Origin: Marinoscillum sp049115815
Lineage (GTDB): Bacteria; Bacteroidota; Bacteroidia; Cytophagales; Cyclobacteriaceae
Assembly (NCBI GenBank): GCA_049115815.1
Contig: JAGDZO010000005.1
Location: 372,001 to 436,000, forward strand
Length of the DNA: 64,000 nt
Direction: 5' to 3'
Shown here: positions 16,565 through 24,679 of the stretch, piece after piece
How positions within the stretch are numbered: position 1 is the stretch's first letter
Layout: each line of letters begins with the position of its first letter
Notes under the pieces: generated by a model
Databases searched by the model: none
What the model was told of the DNA's origin: nothing
The model's input: the letters and a program-made list of their open reading frames with translations, nothing else
Position numbers and translations under genes: made by a program

Positions 16565-17754
16565 GAGTTGGACACCAAACAAGACAACATAGTGATATCG
16601 TCACGATGTGGAGTTCCAGCCCTAAACTCATCCAAGTTTTTGAATATATCGTGATGCAACTTGTTGATATCCTTTGGGATTCCTGATAAGAAGAATTCTT
16701 TTAGTCGCTCTTCTCCAAACATTTCCTCAGCTTGATTTTCGGTTTCTGTAAGTCCATCCGTATAGCCATAGAAGAAGAAATGATGAAGGTTGTGAATGGT
16801 TTCAGTATCCAAAAATGGCAGAGGGTCAAACATGCCTAATACTGTCGTTCCCTTACATAGTTCTTCGACTCCCGTATCCGTGACCAAGTACATTGGGTTG
16901 TGACCGCAGTTTACATACTCGAGCGTTGATTTTGAGAAGTCATAAATCCCTAAAAAGAAGGTGATGAAATTTTCCGCGTTCCCACTTTTAGTGATAAGGT
17001 GATTCAGTTCGGTGACGATCTCTTTAGGATCCTGAGTTTTACGAACCAACGTTCTCAGAGAAGCCTGAAAATTGGACATCAACAGTGCCGCAGGGACACC
17101 TTTTCCGCTTACATCTGCCACGCAAACCAAAAAGCGATTCTCGTCAATTTCGATATAATCATAATAATCTCCACCTACTTCATCGTGAGGTAGGTACACT
17201 GCCTCAATGATCAGTCTATCTGTTTGAGGCAATTCTTTCGGAAACAAAAAATTCTGAACCTTCTTAGCGATTTCCATCTCCTTCCGGTAGGCCTCCTGAG
17301 ATAGCTGCTTGCGTGCTAATTTCTTATTCTCAACCGCAACGATGATAATATTAGTTAAGGCTTTTAAGAAAGCAGAATCACTACTTCTCGAGCTATTAGC
17401 GTGACCTCCTACAAATATCACAGCAAGTAATTGATTCTTGTGAGAAATGGGCAAAGCTTCCTGAAATTGACCAAAATCGCCATCTTCTGTCGTGAGATCT
17501 CTCACCTCAGACAAGTCCCAAAACCTTTGAGGTAAAGGCACGCTAGACCAATCTGTCGGTGTACCCATGCTCACTCGACAGTGCCAATCCGAATCTTTCA
17601 CATAAAGTGCCAATTCCTTTACCTGCAGGTCCGCCAATAGCGTGAACTTATAGATCCGAAACAGGTCTTCTTCAGACAAATTATTGTTGATGGCTTGGGT
17701 GATTTCCAACAGAGCGTTGAGCTCCAAATCACGTATATCTAGTCCTTTGGACAT
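16561..17754 (-). CDS. PP2C/SpoIIE-type serine phosphatase with N-terminal GAF-like domain
   Basis: A 397-aa protein. The first 150 or so residues look like a GAF-type sensory domain; the rest is a PPM-type phosphatase of the RsbU/SpoIIE class, with metal motifs GGDYYDY, CVADVSGKGVPAALLMS, FFYGYTDGLTETENQ and HRDDITML. Such proteins dephosphorylate anti-anti-sigma (STAS) partners or act in bacterial stress signalling. No STAS or RsbW-like kinase gene is in the window. It sits inside an overlapping operon with a small winged-helix-like protein immediately upstream (1-nt overlap). Confidence 0.9.
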   Translation of the reverse strand: MSKGLDIRDLELNALLEITQAINNNLSEEDLFRIYKFTLLADLQVKELALYVKDSDWHCRVSMGTPTDWSSVPLPQRFWDLSEVRDLTTEDGDFGQFQEALPISHKNQLLAVIFVGGHANSSRSSDSAFLKALTNIIIVAVENKKLARKQLSQEAYRKEMEIAKKVQNFLFPKELPQTDRLIIEAVYLPHDEVGGDYYDYIEIDENRFLVCVADVSGKGVPAALLMSNFQASLRTLVRKTQDPKEIVTELNHLITKSGNAENFITFFLGIYDFSKSTLEYVNCGHNPMYLVTDTGVEELCKGTTVLGMFDPLPFLDTETIHNLHHFFFYGYTDGLTETENQAEEMFGEERLKEFFLSGIPKDINKLHHDIFKNLDEFRAGTPHRDDITMLSCLVSNS

Positions 17755-18008
17755 TATTGAGTATTGTGAGCGAGTAAACCTTTTTTGGTGATCAAATAGT
17801 AATAAGACTCTGCTTGACCGGAAAGATCCACTTCTGCCTTATCGATTTCATCATCCACATTGGAAAGAACCTTGATCCAATCTTTTTGAAGCAATGTCAC
17901 CAATGATTCTTTCAGTTCGGATTCCTTCATTGAGAGATTATCCTTTAAATCACCATAGGATATTACAAAGTATAATTCATCCAGCACATCAAATTCTATA
18001 TCCGTCAT
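17754..18008 (-). CDS. Small winged-helix-like protein, 84 aa
   Basis: An 84-aa protein starting at ATG 18008 (MTDIEFDVLDELYFVISYG). The pattern helix-helix-helix (KDNLSMKESELKESLVTLLQKDWIKVL) followed by a beta wing (SYYYLITKKGLLAH) resembles a compact winged-helix domain like MarR/PadR cores. It overlaps the glycosyltransferase by 4 nt and the phosphatase by 1 nt, so the products are probably made together. The fold is an inference; it could equally mediate protein contacts. Confidence 0.7.
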   Translation of the reverse strand: MTDIEFDVLDELYFVISYGDLKDNLSMKESELKESLVTLLQKDWIKVLSNVDDEIDKAEVDLSGQAESYYYLITKKGLLAHNTQ

Positions 18009-19123
18009 TGGTAGTTTCTCCCTTTCCAAGTGTACCTACCAAAAATAGAAGCAATTCCTAAGAATAACACCAGAGCTGGATAAATTATCTCAAGTAAAAA
18101 AGTCTTAATTGGGCTAACTGGAATATTTAAAAATCCAGCTGTATTAGACAAGAACAAGGTTAATATTATCCAGCGTATCAAAATCATAAAAATCGTGATC
18201 GAAACGTACTTGTAGTCCCACAATGCAAGAATAATAGCGGTGTAAATCCCGACATAATTCAAGAATATCAATACTGCCCCAAGCTTAATAAATATCGATT
18301 GATGAAACCTCCATTTACTACTCCATCTGATTCTTTGATTGATGAGTTCCTTAAAATTTTCCTTGGCAGGAGTTTTAACTATACTATCTGAGTTTTTAAG
18401 AAATATGATGCCTTCAGGCTTTTTCTTATAAATTTTCTGAAGTAAGAATTCATCATCTCCTGATGCAATATGCTCATTTCCTTCATATCCTTTTACACTC
18501 AAGAAATCAGATTTTCTATAGGCCAAATTAGCACCATTACACATCGTTGGATTTCCTGATTTTAAGGTGGCAGCCCCTATTCCGATTAGTCCAGAAAACT
18601 CAAGAGCTTGCATGGATTGAAACCAATTCTGTGCCTTCATCATGACAGGACCAGAAACCAAACATACGGCCGGATCTAAAAACGCTTCTGCAAACGACTG
18701 AATCCAATGTTTACCAACTGAGCAGTCGCCATCTGTTGTCAAAATAACATCTCCTTTCGCGTGTGCTACTCCATATGTCAAAGCAGCTTTCTTGCCTGTC
18801 TTACCTATCGCTTTCAAATCCAATAGTTGACAATTGAATGGTAATTCGTCAATTCTTCTCAAAACAATTGCCTTTGACTCATCATTGGAATCATCATCTA
18901 TTACAATAACATCAAAATCCAACCCTAGTACATACTGATTGGAAAGATCATTAAGAAGAAGGTCCAAATTCTTCTCTTCGTTCCTGACAGGTATTAACAC
19001 GGTTAATTTAAATGGGAATTTTTCAACCCCTACATTCAAGTGATTTTTGGTCTTTACCCAATAAAATAAGCACCACAAAAAGAAGCCTAAATACAAAATG
19101 GATGTAGCGATAAAAATGATCAT
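18005..19123 (-). CDS. Glycosyltransferase family 2, membrane-associated
   Basis: A 372-aa GT2 enzyme with an N-terminal membrane helix, a GT-A domain (VLIPVRNEEKNLDLLL, VIDDDSNDES, TTDGDCSVG as the DxD-like motif, SGDDEFLLQKI) and a QRIRWSSKW motif of the Q-x-x-R-W type seen in processive synthases. Three C-terminal membrane helices follow. It probably transfers sugar to a lipid or polysaccharide at the inner face of the membrane. It overlaps the flippase-like gene (4 nt), which suggests a shared glycolipid or cell-envelope pathway. Confidence 0.9.
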   Translation of the reverse strand: MIIFIATSILYLGFFLWCLFYWVKTKNHLNVGVEKFPFKLTVLIPVRNEEKNLDLLLNDLSNQYVLGLDFDVIVIDDDSNDESKAIVLRRIDELPFNCQLLDLKAIGKTGKKAALTYGVAHAKGDVILTTDGDCSVGKHWIQSFAEAFLDPAVCLVSGPVMMKAQNWFQSMQALEFSGLIGIGAATLKSGNPTMCNGANLAYRKSDFLSVKGYEGNEHIASGDDEFLLQKIYKKKPEGIIFLKNSDSIVKTPAKENFKELINQRIRWSSKWRFHQSIFIKLGAVLIFLNYVGIYTAIILALWDYKYVSITIFMILIRWIILTLFLSNTAGFLNIPVSPIKTFLLEIIYPALVLFLGIASIFGRYTWKGRNYQ

Positions 19124-20004
19124 TTAGTGGCTTTGAATTTCAGACTTGAAATAAAAAAAACACCAAGAATCGAAGGTAATACCGTATTAATCAACCAAAT
19201 AAGGAGACAAGGAATTAACACAAGATTAGGATCGAAGACCAGAGGCTCGAAAAACACTAATGCACTGGCCTCTCTAACGCCGAAATTCCCAAAGAGAGAA
19301 GGAATAATAGATCTAAAAAAGAATGTCCAACCGACTCCAAGTGTCAAAATCACCCACTTGATATCAGGCAAAAAAACTGACATAATGATCACAAACTGAA
19401 ACGTAAAAACAGCGTACCTGACCAAGGAAATCAAGACCACACGCAAATCAAGAGATTGGGTTTGAGCTCTTTTATATGCCCACAAGACTCCAAGCGACAG
19501 AATCGGCAAGAGCCCAACTAACAACCAAGTATCCAACGAATTGAAATAATATAACATAGATACTCCTCCGAAGATCATAGTAATGATCAGCATAATCACT
19601 CTGACCTTCACCAAAGCTCCTGCGGATGTCTTGTAATTTTTTACCCCTACAAGTCTGCTGCTTGCATCTCCGAGTGTCAATGGCACCACCCAGTTAAGCG
19701 CCAAACCTGCAAAAACTTGCTTGCAAGCATCCGTGAATGTGAGATCTTCCTTAACCATTGCCAACTTCCATCTCCACGCCTCCAGCAGCCAATTAATGGG
19801 CATTAGGATAATCACCAAAAACATAATCATTGGTCTATCTAACCACGGCTCTACTTTTTGCCAAGTGACATTTTCCAAATCAGCGTGATTAGCGATAAAC
19901 CATAACACAGCAGCAGACATGGCTATTTTCAATAGCCAAGAGAGCTTAGTTTTAAAACTCTCCTTGTTATCACTAATTTGCGCTAATGTCAAAAGATGCC
20001 TCAT
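19120..20004 (-). CDS. Lysylphosphatidylglycerol synthase-TM/flippase-like membrane protein
   Basis: A 294-aa polytopic protein (about seven helices) of the LPG_synthase_TM/UPF0104 type. The diagnostic features are the first helices, the WLLEAWRWKLAM segment, LNWVVPLTLGDASSRLVGVKNYK and FFFRSIIPSLFGNFGVREASALVFF. The family flips or synthesises aminoacyl- or glycosyl-lipids. The ATG at 20004 lies inside the divergent ruvC gene, overlapping it by 19 nt; a start at M29 would remove part of the first helix. It begins a seven-gene overlapping run. Confidence 0.85.
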   Translation of the reverse strand: MRHLLTLAQISDNKESFKTKLSWLLKIAMSAAVLWFIANHADLENVTWQKVEPWLDRPMIMFLVIILMPINWLLEAWRWKLAMVKEDLTFTDACKQVFAGLALNWVVPLTLGDASSRLVGVKNYKTSAGALVKVRVIMLIITMIFGGVSMLYYFNSLDTWLLVGLLPILSLGVLWAYKRAQTQSLDLRVVLISLVRYAVFTFQFVIIMSVFLPDIKWVILTLGVGWTFFFRSIIPSLFGNFGVREASALVFFEPLVFDPNLVLIPCLLIWLINTVLPSILGVFFISSLKFKATK

Positions 20005-20540
20005 TGGAAAAAATAATACTCGGTGTGGACCCTGGTACCAGCGTAATGGGTTATGGTATCATCAAAGTTAGGAAGTCTCAGGTCACTCTATTACAATTTG
20101 GAGTGATTCACCTAAGTAAATATGCAGGGCATGAATTGAAACTAAAAAAGATATTTGAGCGGATCTTAAGTCTTATTGACGATTATCATCCAGATGAGGT
20201 GGCATTGGAAGCACCATTTTTTGGGAAAAATGTCCAATCAATGCTGAAGCTCGGTCGAGCCCAAGGAGTGGCTATGGCTGCCGCTCTATCGAGAGAAATC
20301 CCGATAACTGAATATGCTCCTAAGAAAGTGAAGCAATCGGTAACCGGAAATGGAAATGCCTCCAAAGAGCAAGTCGCGGCTATGCTCAAAACCTTGCTGA
20401 AATTCGATGAAGCTCCCCTTCTAGATGCTACGGACGCTCTAGCTGTTGCCCTGTGTCATCACTATCAAGGCGGCAAGCCCGTTCAATCCGCTAAAAGCTG
20501 GAAAGCGTTTTTAGCAGACAACCCTGGTAGGGTTAAGTAA
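19986..20540 (+). CDS. ruvC: Crossover junction endodeoxyribonuclease RuvC
   Basis: A 184-aa Holliday-junction resolvase. The catalytic acidic residues are visible in ILGVDPGTSVMGYG (D15), VALEAPFFGKNVQS, and DATDALAVALCHH near the C terminus. It acts with RuvAB, which is not in the window. The 5' end overlaps the divergent flippase-like gene by 19 nt, and the 3' end overlaps the convergent HIT gene by 8 nt. Confidence 0.96.
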   Translation: MSKDASLEKIILGVDPGTSVMGYGIIKVRKSQVTLLQFGVIHLSKYAGHELKLKKIFERILSLIDDYHPDEVALEAPFFGKNVQSMLKLGRAQGVAMAAALSREIPITEYAPKKVKQSVTGNGNASKEQVAAMLKTLLKFDEAPLLDATDALAVALCHHYQGGKPVQSAKSWKAFLADNPGRVK

Positions 20541-20940
20541 ATAGTTTGTCGTATTCCGCAGCGATCAGGCTAGCGGTCTCTTTCAATTCATCTTGTGACG
20601 GATCCAATTTCATCCTAGAGAAATTCACGTCCTCCATAGATTGCATTGGAATCAAATGCACATGAGCATGCGGCACTTCTAGGCCGATGACAGACACTCC
20701 TATTCGTTCGCAAGGAATAGCCGCTTCAATAGCCTTCGCGACTTTTTTTGAGAAAACATGAAGGCCAGCAAGCGTGTTGTCATCTAGATCAAAAATATAA
20801 TCCACTTCCAGCTTAGGTATCACCAAAGCATGACCTTTGACCAAAGGGTTGATATCAAGGAAAGCGAAAAAATCTTCATTTTCCGCTACTTTATGAGAGG
20901 GAATCTCTCCTGAAACTATCCTTGAAAAAATGGTACTCAT
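20533..20940 (-). CDS. HIT family protein
   Basis: A 135-aa histidine-triad nucleotide hydrolase/transferase. The motif VPHAHVHLIPM gives the HxHxH signature, and the N terminus (STIFSRIVSGEIP, AFLDINPLVKGHALVIPK) is typical of the HINT branch. These enzymes hydrolyse adenosine phosphoramidates and similar compounds. Its ATG overlaps the greA stop by 1 nt (TGATG), so it is co-transcribed with greA. Confidence 0.94.
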   Translation of the reverse strand: MSTIFSRIVSGEIPSHKVAENEDFFAFLDINPLVKGHALVIPKLEVDYIFDLDDNTLAGLHVFSKKVAKAIEAAIPCERIGVSVIGLEVPHAHVHLIPMQSMEDVNFSRMKLDPSQDELKETASLIAAEYDKLFT

Positions 20941-21413
20941 CAGAAGGTAATATCGAGAATTTCGAACGCAATTTCCCCCGCAGGCACTTTAATCATGGCT
21001 ACTTCTCCTTTTTTCTTACCTATCAATCCACTACCGATTGGAGATTTTACCGAAATTTTGTTTTGCTTCAAATCAGCTTCCTCTTCCGCCACCAATTGGT
21101 ACTTTACCTGCATTCCAGTTTTCTGATTTTTGATAGTGACATTAGTCAATATGCCAACCTTGGAGGTATCGATGGTTGACTCGTCTATAACCCTCGCATT
21201 TCCTACTACTGCCTCAAGCTTCTTTATCTTGAGCTCCAGCAAACCTTGTGCGTCTTTAGCTGCATCATATTCTGCATTTTCACTCAAATCCCCTTTATCC
21301 CTGGCCTCTGCTATTTGCTTAGCCATATCAGCTCTTCCCTTAGTTCTCAGTTCATTGAGTTCACTCTTGAGTCTATCTAAGCCTTCTTTTGTATAATAAC
21401 TAATCTCTGACAT
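20940..21413 (-). CDS. greA: Transcription elongation factor GreA
   Basis: A 157-aa GreA that enters the RNA polymerase secondary channel and stimulates cleavage of backtracked transcripts. The N-terminal coiled coil has the conserved acidic tip DLSENAEYDAAKDAQG; the C-terminal FKBP-like domain ends SGLIGKKKGEVAMIKVPAG. The ATG at 21413 is chosen: an extended reading frame upstream runs into a hairpin terminator. The gene has its own promoter and a terminator in its leader (see those entries). It is followed by the HIT gene with a 1-nt overlap. Confidence 0.97.
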   Translation of the reverse strand: MSEISYYTKEGLDRLKSELNELRTKGRADMAKQIAEARDKGDLSENAEYDAAKDAQGLLELKIKKLEAVVGNARVIDESTIDTSKVGILTNVTIKNQKTGMQVKYQLVAEEEADLKQNKISVKSPIGSGLIGKKKGEVAMIKVPAGEIAFEILDITF

Positions 21414-21434
21414 TCGATTATTCTTTATCTCTCT

Positions 21435-21465
21435 AAACAAAAAAGAACGGCCCTAAAAGGACCGT
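21435..21465 (-). terminator. Intrinsic terminator in the greA leader
   Basis: On the minus strand ACGGTCCT-TTT-AGGGCCGT forms an 8-bp stem with a G-U pair (that position mismatches on the plus strand, which fixes the orientation), followed by TCTTTTTTG. It ends about 22 nt before the greA start codon and about 60 nt after the predicted transcription start. Confidence 0.75.
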
Positions 21466-21503
21466 CTTCTTATCTAAAATTCTATTTTTTCTTACTGCGA
21501 TTG

Positions 21504-21534
21504 CAAATATAGCCTTTACTCGAAAGATTCACAA
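21504..21534 (-). promoter_or_regulatory. Promoter upstream of greA leader
   Basis: Minus strand: TTG (21534-21532), 20 nt, then TATATTTG (21511-21504). This fits the Bacteroidota TTTG/TAnnTTTG promoter at normal spacing. It lies just after the stop codon of the upstream dehydrogenase and before the leader terminator. Confidence 0.65.
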
Positions 21535-21536
21535 TT

Positions 21537-22493
21537 TCATCCCATGGCATTCATACCAGCCGCCACCAATTTAGCCACGATTACTTCGTTGATTTTCCTG
21601 TAGGATTCTTGAGTCCAACCGGCTACATGCGGAGTAAGTATCACATTGGTTCGTTTGCTCAGTTTATCAAAATCCACTTTCTGCTCTGGAGTGAGTGTAT
21701 CCAGTTTTTCATTTTCAAGCACATCGAGGCATGCGCCAAAAATTTTTCCTTCGTCCAATAGATCATTGACGGCAGAAAGCTTTACCACCTCTCCCCTGCT
21801 GGTGTTGATAATGAATTTCAACCTACTGAATTGTTCAAAAAAGTCAGTATCAAAAAGAAATCTGGTCTCCTCGGTAAGTGGTACATGGATGCTTAACACT
21901 TCGGTCTTTTCCAAAAACTCCTCCAAAGAAACTTGCTTAGCAAGCTGAGTGGGATGCAGTGTCTTGTACTTGTCGTAAGCAATTATTTCACATCCAAAAC
22001 CAGATAATCTTTGCGAAAAAGCTTCGCCCATGAAGCCATATCCGAAGATACCTACCGTTCTACCCATGAGTTCCCAGCCCCTATTCTCTTCCCTCAGCCA
22101 TATGCCTTTTTTGACCTCTTTGCTGGCACTATTGATTTTATTGAATAAGGTCAGAATCATCCCGATAGTATGCTCTGCCAAGGCATCCCTATTTCCTTCC
22201 GGAGCGTTGAACAGCGCAATGCCTTTCTTCTCGACATATTCATAGTCTACCTTATCCAATCCTGCACCAGCCCGAGCGATAAATCTAAGGTTGACTCCCT
22301 CATCTATAAGCTCCTTGCCTACAGTCATTTTGCTTCGCACGACCAAGCCGTGATACTCAGGAATAAGCTTGTAAACTTCATCAGGCTTGATATCCGGTCT
22401 ATAATCAGGCGTGAATCCGGCATTCGTAAAAAGCTCCGTTACACTTGCATGCATATCATCAATAATCAGAACTTTTATACTCTCTGTTTTCAT
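21537..22493 (-). CDS. D-2-hydroxyacid dehydrogenase, phosphoglycerate dehydrogenase-like
   Basis: A 318-aa NAD-dependent D-isomer-specific 2-hydroxyacid dehydrogenase. The cofactor fold motif is GRTVGIFGYGFMGEAF. Catalytic Arg, Glu and His fall in INTSRGEVV, CLDVLENEK and TPHVAGWTQES. It is shorter than SerA with an ACT domain (the regulatory domain is absent), so it is either a minimal 3-phosphoglycerate dehydrogenase or a related dehydrogenase. It overlaps mgtE by 4 nt (ATGA) and precedes greA, which has its own promoter. Confidence 0.88.
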   Translation of the reverse strand: MKTESIKVLIIDDMHASVTELFTNAGFTPDYRPDIKPDEVYKLIPEYHGLVVRSKMTVGKELIDEGVNLRFIARAGAGLDKVDYEYVEKKGIALFNAPEGNRDALAEHTIGMILTLFNKINSASKEVKKGIWLREENRGWELMGRTVGIFGYGFMGEAFSQRLSGFGCEIIAYDKYKTLHPTQLAKQVSLEEFLEKTEVLSIHVPLTEETRFLFDTDFFEQFSRLKFIINTSRGEVVKLSAVNDLLDEGKIFGACLDVLENEKLDTLTPEQKVDFDKLSKRTNVILTPHVAGWTQESYRKINEVIVAKLVAAGMNAMG

Positions 22494-23860
22494 AAATTAT
22501 AAAGTAAATGTGCAACAGAAAAGTAAACAGCCAGCCCGAGCAAATCGTTCGCTGTGGTAATGAATGGCCCAGAGGCTAAAGCCGGGTTTATTCCAAACCT
22601 GTTTAACACCAAAGGAGTAATAGTACCCATAAAAGATGCGAGTAACACCACACTGAATAGCGCTATCGAAACCGTGGCGGCAAGTGGTTCATTTCTATTG
22701 ATTACCATGATAGCACCAAAGACCATGAGTGCCAGTATCACCCCGTTGACCACAGCAACCAAAAAAACTTTAAGCAAACGTTGGAGCATGCCTCCGGCAA
22801 ATACATTGGGGTTCGCCAAACTCTGCACAACGATAGAAGATGATTGAATACCTACATTACCGCCAGTAGCGGTAATCAGCGGGATAAAAAATGCCAAAGC
22901 AGGAATCAGAGCAATATCTCCTCCGAATAATCCCAGAAATTGAGCCCCAATCAAGCCACCAAACATCCCGATGATCAACCAAGGTAATCTCGCTTTGGAG
23001 AGTTTCCATACTGTGTCATCTTCCTCCACTCCAGCACTTATCCCCGACATGATCTGACGCTCTTCTTCGGCAAGTTCCGTGATCACATCTACAATATCAT
23101 CGATGGTTATTCGCCCTACCAGCTTACCCCGAGCATTCACCACAGGAACCGATTCCAAATCATACTTCTGCATGATGCTGGCTACCTCTTCCTCCTCCAT
23201 ATAGGTCTCCACTGAGATAATGTTCTCGTCCAGAATATCTGCAATTTTTGCTCTTCCATCGGCCAGCAAAATCCCTTTCAGTGAGGCCCAACCGAGCAAC
23301 TTACCTACTTCATCCACCACATACACGGAGAATACTTTTTCTACGTTTTCGGCCTGTTTACGAATCTCTTCTATACATTGATCTACCGTCCAATTGACAT
23401 TGGTTTTGATCAATTCCTTAGCCATCAATCCTCCTGCGACATCCTCATCATATCTTAGCAGATCTAGAATGTAGCTGGCCTTCTCTTCATTCTCAATGAA
23501 TCTTATGACATCTTCACGTTTCTTGAGAGACATCTGATAAAGAATATCCGCACCATCATCAGAATCTAGATACTCTATATAGGCAGCCAATTCCTCGGGT
23601 GTAAAATCGGCAATAAAATTTTCGCGAATCCCTTCTTCTAAATCATTGAGAATAGCAGCATCCACCTCCTTGGGCAGTACGCTAAATACATAATGACAAT
23701 CATCAGTATTAAACTCATATAATAGAGCTGTGATATCTGCAGGATTGACATTTTCTAAAGAGGATAGAATGAATTCATCATCTTTTTCGTCTATGGCAAG
23801 TTGGAATCTTTCCAAATACTCCTTGCTCAACTCAAACTCCATAATCATCTCCTCAGTCAT
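22490..23860 (-). CDS. mgtE: Magnesium transporter MgtE
   Basis: A 456-aa MgtE-type Mg2+ channel. Layout: an N-terminal superhelical domain (residues about 1-130), a CBS pair (about 135-255, with VEKVFSVYVVDEVGKLLGW and ESVPVVNARGKLVGRITIDD), then five membrane helices with the family signature PLITATGGNVGIQSS. Cytosolic Mg2+ closes the channel through the N and CBS domains. Its ATG overlaps the rsmA stop by 4 nt and its stop overlaps the dehydrogenase start by 4 nt, so the three genes form an operon. Confidence 0.96.
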   Translation of the reverse strand: MTEEMIMEFELSKEYLERFQLAIDEKDDEFILSSLENVNPADITALLYEFNTDDCHYVFSVLPKEVDAAILNDLEEGIRENFIADFTPEELAAYIEYLDSDDGADILYQMSLKKREDVIRFIENEEKASYILDLLRYDEDVAGGLMAKELIKTNVNWTVDQCIEEIRKQAENVEKVFSVYVVDEVGKLLGWASLKGILLADGRAKIADILDENIISVETYMEEEEVASIMQKYDLESVPVVNARGKLVGRITIDDIVDVITELAEEERQIMSGISAGVEEDDTVWKLSKARLPWLIIGMFGGLIGAQFLGLFGGDIALIPALAFFIPLITATGGNVGIQSSSIVVQSLANPNVFAGGMLQRLLKVFLVAVVNGVILALMVFGAIMVINRNEPLAATVSIALFSVVLLASFMGTITPLVLNRFGINPALASGPFITTANDLLGLAVYFSVAHLLYNL

Positions 23861-24621
23861 GACGATACGTATTTAGTGAGTACAATAAAATCTTCTACTG
23901 ACAATTGCTCCGCTCTTTTATCAAAAACCGGCAGTGAATTATCAAATTCCAAAGCTAGATCCTTCAGTGCGTTGCGAAGAGTCTTCCTCCTCTTGCCAAA
24001 TCCAGCCTTAACCACTTTTTTGAACAGTTTCTCATCACAATCGAGCTTCTCCACACCATTTCTGACCAGTCTAATTACTGCAGAATTCACCTTAGGTGGT
24101 GGATTAAATACATTGGGCGGCACAGTAAATAAATACTCAATATCATAAAAAGCTCCCAGCAGCACGCTCAAAATGCCGTAGGTTTTGTTTCCTTCTTTTG
24201 CGGCAATCCTATCTGCTACCTCTTTCTGAATCATGCATACCACCTCACCCACATTGGCTCTAGCCTCCCAAAAACCAAAGAAAAGCTGCGAACTTATATT
24301 ATAGGGAAAATTTCCAATCACCGAAACAGGCTTTGATAATGTGGTCAGATTAAATCTTAAGAAATCCTCCTCCAGAAACTTATTCGTATGCTCTGGATAT
24401 GCTTCCTTGAGATACTGAATGGATTCGGTATCCACATCAAATGCCCTGAATCTATCAAATTTGGAAAGTAAATGTTTGGTTAGAACACCCGTACCCGGAC
24501 CTATCTCCATGATCTCAGTGTCCGGACTAGCTGGCCTCAAACTTTCCACAATCTTGAGGGCTATGTTTTCATCTTTGAGAAAATGTTGACCTAAATGCTT
24601 TTTTGGAGTTACGTGTCTCAA
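23857..24621 (-). CDS. rsmA: 16S rRNA dimethyladenosine transferase RsmA (KsgA)
   Basis: A 254-aa KsgA methylating two adjacent adenosines near the 3' end of 16S rRNA. Motifs: KKHLGQHFLKDENIA at the N terminus, EIGPGTGVLTKHLL (SAM motif I), and NFPYNISSQLFF (the NLPY-type catalytic motif IV). The C-terminal basic domain has GFGKRRKTLRNAL. It begins the rsmA-mgtE-dehydrogenase operon and is divergent from pdxA across 58 nt. Confidence 0.97.
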   Translation of the reverse strand: MRHVTPKKHLGQHFLKDENIALKIVESLRPASPDTEIMEIGPGTGVLTKHLLSKFDRFRAFDVDTESIQYLKEAYPEHTNKFLEEDFLRFNLTTLSKPVSVIGNFPYNISSQLFFGFWEARANVGEVVCMIQKEVADRIAAKEGNKTYGILSVLLGAFYDIEYLFTVPPNVFNPPPKVNSAVIRLVRNGVEKLDCDEKLFKKVVKAGFGKRRKTLRNALKDLALEFDNSLPVFDKRAEQLSVEDFIVLTKYVSS

Positions 24622-24679
24622 AGGATTACCTAATTTTAAATTCTAATAAATTTTCGGATTCCGCAAAAATTGACAAAAT

